A stretch of 9,790 nucleotides of DNA from Candidatus Aminicenantota bacterium (GTDB taxonomy: Bacteria; Acidobacteriota; Aminicenantia; S016-38): the NCBI GenBank assembly GCA_027062035.1, contig JAMOUL010000156.1, positions 1-9,790 of the forward strand, given 5' to 3'. The position numbers and the translations under genes are program-made. Every line of letters begins with the position of its first letter. The first letter of the stretch is position 1. This document shows positions 5,224 to 9,790 of the stretch, in pieces. The notes under the pieces were generated by a model, which saw only the letters and a list, made by a program, of their open reading frames with translations, was not told the origin of the DNA and made no database searches.

Positions 5224-7402
5224 CAAGGCCAGCTACCACTACTGATACCATGCTCATCAGTTTGATGAGAATATTTATGGAAGGTCCGGCAGTATCCTTC
5301 AGAGGGTCACCCACTGTGTCTCCAACAACTCCTGCCTTGTGAGGATCAGAGCCTTTCCCTCCATAGTTTCCTTCTTCAATAAATTTCTTGGCATTGTCCC
5401 ATGCTCCGCCGGCATTTGCCATGAATATTGCCATTATGAAACCAGAACTGAGAGCTCCTATAAGGAGTCCCATAACCCCTGATACACCCAGCACAAGGCC
5501 GGTGAATATGGGGGCAAGCACTGCAGAAAGAGCAGGAAAGATCATGGCTTTCTGGGCTTCCTTTGTGGATATTTCCACACAGGTGGCGTAGTCGGGTTTT
5601 GCTTTGCCTTCCAGTAGACCCTTAATTTCTCTGAATTGTCTTCTGACCTCTTCCACCATCTGGGAAGCTGCTTTTCCAACTGCCTTGATTGCAAGGCCAG
5701 AGAAGAAGAAGGGCATCATGGCTCCAATAAATACTCCAACTATCACCTTGGGGTTCATAAGGTTTACGGAGAAGAGCTTCATAAAATCGGAAATCGTTGC
5801 GTGATGAAGCCAGTTAATTATGGCCTGGGTATCGTTGCTCCCCACGACCTTTATTATGTCCTTAAAAACCCATCCGTTCTCCACAAGCCTTAGAAGTCCG
5901 CCCCTTACCTCTTCGATATATGCAGCAAGGAGGGCGAGGGCAGTCAGGGCTGCCGAGCCAATTGCAAATCCCTTACCTGTGGCGGCGGTGGTGTTTCCCA
6001 GAGCATCAAGGGCGTCTGTCCTCGTTCTTACCTCTGGAGGAAGTTCTGCCATCTGGGCGTTTCCACCGGCGTTATCCGCTACAGGCCCATAGGCATCTGT
6101 AGCAAGGGTTATCCCGAGAGTGGAGAGCATGCCCACTGCCGCAATTCCTATGCCATAAAGCCCATGAATGGGGCTGGTAAACCCACCGGCTGCCCAGAAG
6201 GCAAGTACAATACCCACTGCCACTGAAATTACAGGGATAAATGTGGATATCATTCCCACTGAAAGTCCTGCAAGGATAGTGGTGGCGGGTCCTGTCAGGG
6301 ATTGGGAAGCGATGAACTGGGTGGGTTTATAACTGGAGCTGGTATAGTATTCCGTGGATTTTCCAATAATTAAGCCAACAATCAATCCGGTAAGGACTGA
6401 CCCAAAAATTCCCACGTTATGTGGCAGGAGGGTTTTTATTATAAAGTAAGTGGCTATTAGAATAAGAAGAGAGGCCCCGTAAATTCCTCTGTTTAGAGCG
6501 TTTAAGAGATTCTTCTGGCTGGCTTCTTCCCTTGCCTTGACCAGATATATACCGATAATAGAAGCAACCATTCCGATAGCTGCAATTACCATGGGAAGAA
6601 TTACCGCATTTAGGGTGTATTGTGTCGCGTAGAAGGCAGATGCTCCAAGGGCTGCTGAGGAGAGAATGGAGCCAGTGTAGGATTCGTAAAGGTCTGCTCC
6701 CATACCGGCAACATCACCCACATTGTCCCCCACGTTGTCTGCAATAACTGCAGGGTTTCTTGGATCGTCCTCAGGAATCCCTGCTTCAACCTTTCCAACC
6801 AGGTCAGCGCCAACATCTGCTGCCTTTGTAAAAATTCCTCCGCCGACCCTTGCAAAAAGGGCCTGAAGGGATGCACCCATACCAAAGGAGAGAAGGGTCA
6901 CAGTGGTCAATCTCAGATCGTACTTTACAAGATAATGCAACACTGCAAACCAGATAGAGATATCGATAAGACCCAGTCCCACAACCACAAGTCCCATGAT
7001 CGCCCCTGCCCTGAAGGCAATTTTTAAACCCTTATTAAGGGATTCTGTGGCTGCATGTGCGGTTCTCGCAGATGAGGATGTGGCCGCCATCATGCCCAGG
7101 TAACCCGAAAGAGCCGAGAAAAAGCCTCCGGTAAGAAAGGCAAAGGCTGTCCATCTTGACTGTACCTTCAACACAAAGGATAGAAAGGCAAGAAATAGAC
7201 TGGCAACCACAAAAAAGATGGCAACAACAACGTATTGCCGTCTGAGGTAAGCCTTTGCTCCTACCTTTACCGCTTCTGCAATTTCCTTCATCCTGTCGGT
7301 TCCCTCAGGATGTTTCATTATCTGTTTGTAGAACAAATAGGCAAATAAAAGGGCAAGTATCGCCGCAATAGGTGCCAAAATAAAGAGCCAGTTAAATTCC
7401 AT
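5201..7402 (-). CDS. hppA: Membrane-bound pyrophosphatase, K+-dependent, probably Na+-pumping
   Basis: A 733-residue integral membrane enzyme with about 16 helices that couples hydrolysis of pyrophosphate to ion export. Family motifs are clear: GADLVGKVE (198-206), DPRNPAVIADNVGDNVGD (213-230), DNAGGNAQMAELPPEVR (443-459) and the C-terminal DTVGDPLKDTAGPS, whose Asp residues bind Mg-PPi. At the site that decides potassium dependence it has GNTTAATGKGF (469-479) with A473 and G476, where K+-independent enzymes have Lys and Thr; it should need K+. In the ion gate DLYESY places Glu240 at the position seen in Na+-PPases such as the Thermotoga maritima enzyme, rather than one turn later as in plant-type H+ pumps. 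Na+ transport is therefore likely; combined Na+/H+ transport cannot be excluded. The ATG has AAGGAGG 6 bases upstream and a good promoter. It is the first gene of the six-gene minus-strand run. Confidence 0.97.
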   Translation of the reverse strand: MEFNWLFILAPIAAILALLFAYLFYKQIMKHPEGTDRMKEIAEAVKVGAKAYLRRQYVVVAIFFVVASLFLAFLSFVLKVQSRWTAFAFLTGGFFSALSGYLGMMAATSSSARTAHAATESLNKGLKIAFRAGAIMGLVVVGLGLIDISIWFAVLHYLVKYDLRLTTVTLLSFGMGASLQALFARVGGGIFTKAADVGADLVGKVEAGIPEDDPRNPAVIADNVGDNVGDVAGMGADLYESYTGSILSSAALGASAFYATQYTLNAVILPMVIAAIGMVASIIGIYLVKAREEASQKNLLNALNRGIYGASLLILIATYFIIKTLLPHNVGIFGSVLTGLIVGLIIGKSTEYYTSSSYKPTQFIASQSLTGPATTILAGLSVGMISTFIPVISVAVGIVLAFWAAGGFTSPIHGLYGIGIAAVGMLSTLGITLATDAYGPVADNAGGNAQMAELPPEVRTRTDALDALGNTTAATGKGFAIGSAALTALALLAAYIEEVRGGLLRLVENGWVFKDIIKVVGSNDTQAIINWLHHATISDFMKLFSVNLMNPKVIVGVFIGAMMPFFFSGLAIKAVGKAASQMVEEVRRQFREIKGLLEGKAKPDYATCVEISTKEAQKAMIFPALSAVLAPIFTGLVLGVSGVMGLLIGALSSGFIMAIFMANAGGAWDNAKKFIEEGNYGGKGSDPHKAGVVGDTVGDPLKDTAGPSINILIKLMSMVSVVVAGLVVAYHLL

Positions 7403-7430
7403 TTTTCCCTCCTTGCTTTAATGAAAACAA

Positions 7431-7459
7431 ATTATACAATTATTAGCTCATTTGGACAA
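7431..7459 (-). promoter_or_regulatory. Promoter of hppA
   Basis: On the minus strand TTGTCC (7454-7459; 4 of 6) is followed after 17 bases by a perfect TATAAT (7431-7436). Transcription would start near 7424, giving a leader of about 22 bases that carries AAGGAGG before the hppA ATG at 7402. No operator or riboswitch is visible within that short leader. Confidence 0.65.
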
Positions 7460-7536
7460 TAGAGGCCAGTTTGTTGAGGAGAATTTTCAGAGGTTCTTTC
7501 CTTTCTTTTTAGTTCGTTCCTGAATTCGCTCTTCAT
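7432..7536 (-). CDS. Possible 34-codon ORF (or gene remnant) between queE and hppA
   Basis: In the 239-base gap between queE and hppA an ATG at 7536 opens a 34-residue frame, MKSEFRNELKRKERTSEN... ending ...CPNELIIV, with TAA at 7432-7434. The sequence GAGGT lies 10 bases upstream of the ATG. The same frame is open further upstream to a TGA at 7597-7599, reading EVLKERPGDIKSEVHHA, which looks more like protein than random sequence; codon choice (AGA, GAA, AAG) matches the real genes nearby. It could be a small protein, the worn remnant of a longer gene, or chance. Its stop lies inside the hppA -10 box. I recognise no family. Confidence 0.25.
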   Translation of the reverse strand: MKSEFRNELKRKERTSENSPQQTGLYCPNELIIV

Positions 7537-7554
7537 CGCGTGATGGACCTCTGA
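7487..7554. repeat. Inverted repeat in the hppA-queE gap
   Basis: TCAGAGGTTC (7487-7496) and GGACCTCTGA (7545-7554) are inverted copies: 8 bases pair perfectly, then one G-U (plus-strand RNA) or mismatch (minus-strand RNA), then another pair, with a 48-base loop. On the minus strand the upstream arm holds the GAGGT before the possible small ORF, so pairing would hide it. It may also be a protein-binding dyad or chance. The rest of the 239-base gap shows no clear terminator. Confidence 0.3.
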
Positions 7555-7641
7555 TTTAATATCACCCGGTCTTTCCTTTAAAACTTCACTTGAAATTCAA
7601 CCCCTTCCCTGTTAATTCAATTTTCGTGTGTTTCCCTGAAT

Positions 7642-8298
7642 TTATGGGATTGAAAGTCTTATGTGCAGTCTATCGGAATATCTGAATCCGTATTTAATCG
7701 CAAGGGAGGCCACAAAAGGAGCTGAATTTCTGAGTTCTTCAGGGGTTGAGGCCATGGGCATGAGGTATATCCTCTGTTGATCTATCCCTAAAGGATCCAT
7801 AATTTCCTTGATTTCCTTTATATCTTCCTCTTTTTCCACCACAAATTTAAAAATGCTCTTAAGGTCTGCAAATTTCCTTAAAATCTCCGGTTTAATCGCC
7901 CTTTCCCGGGGAATTCCCGAATTGGAAGTTTTGGGAGAGACATTGAAATTTATCCAGGAAATGTCAGGTGGGAATAAAGTTCCATTGGTTTCTATTTCCA
8001 CAGTGGGAAAAATCCCCTCAATCGCGTTAAGCAGTTCCTCAAGGGGGGCAATTTGAAGAAGAGGTTCTCCACCGGTTATAACCAGATTGGAAGCGTTTTC
8101 TTTCTTATAAGAAAGTATTTCAACGATTTCATCTACCGGCATTTCACTTCCACCATTTAAGGCTTCCGGGGTATCACAGAAGGAACATCTGAGGTTGCAT
8201 CCGGAAAGTCTTAAAAAAACAGAGGGGGTTCCTGTGAGCGGTCCTTCGCCCTGAAGGGAGACAAAAATGGAGTGGACCTTCAGTTTACGATTTTTCAA
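7642..8298 (-). CDS. queE: 7-carboxy-7-deazaguanine synthase (radical SAM)
   Basis: QueE converts 6-carboxy-5,6,7,8-tetrahydropterin, the QueD product, to 7-carboxy-7-deazaguanine, the step that contracts the ring on the way to preQ0, queuosine and related bases. The protein has 218 residues. SLQGEGPLTGTPSVFLRLSG is the family N-terminus, followed by the radical-SAM cluster motif CNLRCSFCDTP (C34, C38, C41; C-x3-C-x2-C). GGEPLL (76-81), EIETNGT (101-107), NVSPK (119-123) and the C-terminal SDRLHIRL also match the family. The start is TTG at 8298; AAGGAGGAG lies 10-12 bases upstream inside queD, and the genes overlap by 14 bases, so they are translationally coupled. No ATG or GTG is available nearby. 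GTP cyclohydrolase I and QueC, needed for the full pathway, are not in the window. Confidence 0.95.
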   Translation of the reverse strand: MKNRKLKVHSIFVSLQGEGPLTGTPSVFLRLSGCNLRCSFCDTPEALNGGSEMPVDEIVEILSYKKENASNLVITGGEPLLQIAPLEELLNAIEGIFPTVEIETNGTLFPPDISWINFNVSPKTSNSGIPRERAIKPEILRKFADLKSIFKFVVEKEEDIKEIKEIMDPLGIDQQRIYLMPMASTPEELRNSAPFVASLAIKYGFRYSDRLHIRLSIP

Positions 8299-8707
8299 AT
8301 TCTACTTTCTCCTCCTTGCCCTTTTTCATTGAGGCGAAGGCACTCTGATTTTCGGTCTCAAATACTTCAACTTCAGCCCATTTGAGATTGAGTTCCGATA
8401 CCAATCGATAACAAATAAGTTTTGCAAGATTTTCAGCTGTGGGGTTACGGTCCATGAGAAATAGTTTTTGTTCCGATTCCCTTAAAACTGATACCAGGGG
8501 GTCGTTGCGATAAAGAATTACACAATGGTCCAGCTGGTCCACTATTCCCTTTACGTCACCAAAATCCGCTACCATTCCCCATTTGTCCAGTTTTCCCCCC
8601 GCACGGATTTTTACCATGTAGGAATGGCCATGTAAATACCTGCACTTTTCCTGGTGTTGCCATATTCTGTGTGCAGCGTGAAAGCTTCTGTTTACTCTTA
8701 TTTCCAT
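8285..8707 (-). CDS. queD: 6-carboxy-5,6,7,8-tetrahydropterin synthase
   Basis: QueD converts dihydroneopterin triphosphate to 6-carboxytetrahydropterin, the substrate of QueE. From the start at 8707 it has 140 residues and begins MEIRVNRSFHAAH, the usual family N-terminus. Zinc ligands are the second His of HAAH and both His of CRYLHGH; the Cys four residues before HGH is the catalytic one, and LDH supplies the Asp-His pair. The signatures WGMVADFGDVK, NPTAENLA and VEVFETENQSA are also present. A second ATG at 8722 would add MYNKF, but neither ATG has a ribosome site. A perfect TATAAT sits 6 bases upstream of 8707, so the mRNA probably starts at that ATG. The gene ends within queE and is divergent from the MerR-like gene. 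Confidence 0.95.
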   Translation of the reverse strand: MEIRVNRSFHAAHRIWQHQEKCRYLHGHSYMVKIRAGGKLDKWGMVADFGDVKGIVDQLDHCVILYRNDPLVSVLRESEQKLFLMDRNPTAENLAKLICYRLVSELNLKWAEVEVFETENQSAFASMKKGKEEKVEFEKS

Positions 8708-8713
8708 AAATTT

Positions 8714-8719
8714 ATTATA
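8714..8719 (-). promoter_or_regulatory. -10 box of a probable leaderless queD-queE transcript
   Basis: A perfect TATAAT on the minus strand lies 6 bases before the queD ATG at 8707, so transcription would begin at or next to that A. The best -35 candidates around 8736-8742 (TTATGA or CTTATG) are weak, so a regulator may assist. It lies beside the -35 box of the divergent MerR-like gene promoter. Confidence 0.5.
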
Positions 8720-8723
8720 CATC

Positions 8724-8752
8724 TTGATAAAGCACTCATAAGGAATTAATAT
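8724..8752 (+). promoter_or_regulatory. Promoter of the MerR-like gene
   Basis: TTGATA (8724-8729; 5 of 6) lies 17 bases before TAATAT (8747-8752; 4 of 6). Transcription would start near 8759, leaving at most a few bases before the ATG at 8763, so no Shine-Dalgarno site fits in the leader. The promoter occupies the same 55 bases as the queD start region. Confidence 0.5.
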
Positions 8753-8762
8753 TTATACTGAC

Positions 8763-9047
8763 ATGAAGTTAAGGGAAGTGGCTGAAAAACTGGGTCTTCC
8801 TCCAGCAAAACTGGAGGAGTGGACCAGGAATTATGAATGGTTGAACTACGATGAGTTTGGAGAGAAGCAGGTGGAAATCGTAAAAAGAATAAATGAACTT
8901 GAAAAGAGGGGATATACCCTTGCCGGAATAAGAAGAAGAATTTTCGAGGAATTTGGTCCTCCTGTAAACCGTTCTCCCCTGCTCAGAGTGAGGAGGGAAC
9001 TGGAGGCCTTATTGACTTTCCTGCGCTCCGATGATAATATAAATTAG
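8763..9047 (+). CDS. Small MerR-like DNA-binding protein
   Basis: A 94-residue protein whose first 62 residues match the MerR helix-turn-helix fold: KLREVAEKLGLPPAKLEEW is the recognition unit, then a short wing (NYDEFGEKQVEIVKRINEL) and the KRGYTLAGIRRRI helix that typically follows. The rest (RVRRELEALLTFLRS) is a short helix, likely for dimers. There is no effector domain and no Cys for metal binding, so it is a reduced family member and its signal is unknown. It is divergent from queD, with a 55-base shared promoter region, and could regulate that pair or itself (inference). The ATG has no ribosome site in range and the transcript seems nearly leaderless. The stop codon is 3 bases before a tRNA gene, and its 3' end contains the tRNA promoter. 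Confidence 0.85.
   Translation: MKLREVAEKLGLPPAKLEEWTRNYEWLNYDEFGEKQVEIVKRINELEKRGYTLAGIRRRIFEEFGPPVNRSPLLRVRRELEALLTFLRSDDNIN
9012..9040 (+). promoter_or_regulatory. Promoter of tRNA-Pro inside the MerR-like gene
   Basis: TTGACT (9012-9017; 5 of 6) lies 17 bases before TAATAT (9035-9040; 4 of 6), and TGA just upstream makes it an extended -10 (TGATAATAT). Transcription would begin near 9047, about 4 bases before the mature tRNA 5' end. The -10 hexamer is identical to that of the MerR-like gene promoter. Confidence 0.6.
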
Positions 9048-9050
9048 GTT

Positions 9051-9127
9051 CGGGACGTGGCGCAGCCTGGAAGCGCACACGCTTGGGGTGCGTGGGGTCG
9101 GCGGTTCAAATCCGCTCGTCCCGACCA
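9051..9127 (+). tRNA. tRNA-Pro (anticodon GGG)
   Basis: A complete cloverleaf of 77 bases with encoded CCA. The acceptor stem is CGGGACG/CGTCCCG (7 pairs) with discriminator A9124 and CCA at 9125-9127. The D stem GCGC/GCGC encloses AGCCTGGAA. The anticodon stem CACGC/GCGTG encloses TTGGGGT, with anticodon GGG at 9085-9087 and G at position 37, the m1G site typical of tRNA-Pro. The T arm GGCGG-TTCAAAT-CCGCT has one G-U pair. It reads CCC and CCU codons. Seven T residues (9128-9134) follow directly. Confidence 0.98.
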
Positions 9128-9141
9128 TTTTTTTATTTAAT

Positions 9142-9790
9142 ATGAAAATTCTTCTTACCAATGACGATGGATACCTGTCTCCGGGAATAAATGCCCTGAG
9201 GAGAGCTCTAAAAAAAAGGGGGCATGATGTAATTGTGGTCGCCCCGGATAAGGAACGTTCTGCTGTCAGTAAGGCCCTTACCCTTCACAGACCACTGAGG
9301 ATAAGAAAAATAGAGGATGGTTTTTACATAACCGATGGTACCCCTAACGATTGCATTTATCTTGCTCTGGGGGTTATCCTTGATACCAAACCGGATATGG
9401 TGGTTTCCGGAATAAATCATGGAGCCAATCTCGGTGATGATGTTATATATTCAGGGACAGTAGGAGCCGCCATACTCGCAACCCATTTCAGGATTCCTGC
9501 CATAGCCTTTTCCCTGACGTATAGAGAATGTGAAAGGCTGGATGATGTGGCAGAGAAGGCAGGGGAGCTTGTGGATATTTTGGGCAATCATAAGTTCAGG
9601 GATGTGACCATAAATATAAACTTTCCTCCTCCTCCGTGGAAGGGGATAAAGGTCACAAGAATGGGGAATAAAAAATATACCCCGGAGATAATTGTAAGAA
9701 AGGACCCGAGGGGGGAACCCTATTACTGGATAGGGATAGGAAATCCTGTCTCCACCCCTGATGAGGACTCAGACATAAAAGCTATAAATG
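9142..9790 (+). CDS. surE: 5'/3'-nucleotidase SurE (3' end outside window)
   Basis: SurE is a metal-dependent phosphatase that removes phosphate from nucleoside 5'- and 3'-monophosphates and helps in stationary-phase survival and nucleotide salvage. The first 216 residues are present; family members are usually about 250, so roughly 30-40 are missing past the edge. The metal site is visible: NDDG (D8, D9), S40 in APDKERSAVS and N96 in GINHGANLGDD. GTPNDC (66-71) and YSGTVGAA (103-110) are also family motifs. The ATG begins 14 bases after the CCA end of tRNA-Pro and no Shine-Dalgarno site lies between them (the spacer is T/A only). Transcription probably comes from the tRNA promoter, with the message released by tRNA 3' processing. 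Confidence 0.96.
   Translation, partial: MKILLTNDDGYLSPGINALRRALKKRGHDVIVVAPDKERSAVSKALTLHRPLRIRKIEDGFYITDGTPNDCIYLALGVILDTKPDMVVSGINHGANLGDDVIYSGTVGAAILATHFRIPAIAFSLTYRECERLDDVAEKAGELVDILGNHKFRDVTININFPPPPWKGIKVTRMGNKKYTPEIIVRKDPRGEPYYWIGIGNPVSTPDEDSDIKAIN

Noticed and set aside
5164..5226. A longer N-terminus for the ferredoxin, starting at 5226
   Set aside because: The extension would overlap hppA, and a GGGAGG site and the family N-terminus both point to 5163.
5604..6102. Several overlapping plus-strand frames opposite hppA
   Set aside because: They arise from the low stop content opposite a long Ala/Gly-rich membrane protein and have no promoter, ribosome site or domain.
7592..7640. 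Repeated TTCCCTG-AATT-like words downstream of queE
   Set aside because: Only two imperfect copies in AT-rich sequence; not distinguishable from chance.
7403..7641. A riboswitch or mobile-element remnant in the hppA-queE gap
   Set aside because: No preQ1, fluoride or other riboswitch core, and no terminal repeats or transposase residues are visible; the hppA leader is only about 22 bases.
9208..9420. A 70-codon minus-strand frame opposite surE
   Set aside because: surE is certain by its metal-site motifs, and this frame has no initiation signals.

Overview
The window comes from a bacterial genome. The sequence shows AAGGAGG-type Shine-Dalgarno sites, sigma70-like promoters, a proline tRNA with an encoded CCA end, and TTG starts in at least two genes. 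Arginine is mostly AGA/AGG and the proteins are rich in Lys, Glu and Ile. With a Na+-type membrane pyrophosphatase and an iron-sulfur gene pair, this suggests an anaerobic, possibly thermophilic bacterium. I would guess a poorly cultured lineage (Hydrothermae/WOR-3-like), but that is inference only.

Layout. Positions 3-290 hold the 3' end of a plus-strand reading frame I cannot identify with confidence; it runs into, and overlaps, the end of the first minus-strand gene. From 271 to 7402 six minus-strand genes lie almost end to end, read from 7402 downward: hppA (membrane pyrophosphatase), an Alvin-type 2[4Fe-4S] ferredoxin, an Mrp/NBP35 iron-sulfur carrier ATPase with an N-terminal MIP18/DUF59 domain, a site-2 protease, a secreted M1 aminopeptidase, and a six-helix membrane protein of unknown function. 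A good promoter precedes hppA. A second, extended -10 promoter uses the hppA stop codon and would drive the ferredoxin and the genes after it. Positions 7403-7641 contain that first promoter, a possible 34-codon ORF and an inverted repeat.

From 7642 to 8707, still on the minus strand, are queE and queD. Together they make 7-carboxy-7-deazaguanine, the precursor of queuosine and other 7-deazapurines. They diverge from a small MerR-like regulator at 8763. The 55-base gap holds two face-to-face promoters, and both transcripts appear to be leaderless or nearly so. The MerR-like gene ends 3 bases before tRNA-Pro(GGG), whose promoter lies inside the end of the regulator gene. surE starts 14 bases after the tRNA and runs off the window.

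How the genes fit together: hppA, ferredoxin and mrp fit anaerobic energy conservation and Fe-S cluster trafficking. The site-2 protease, M1 peptidase and membrane protein form an envelope group at the operon end. queD/queE, tRNA-Pro and surE are tRNA-modification and nucleotide housekeeping functions. I see no mobile element, CRISPR array or defence system. Nothing here is clearly a new biological system; the most unusual signals are in the gene junctions (hairpin-spaced ribosome site of mrp, leaderless divergent pair, nested tRNA promoter).
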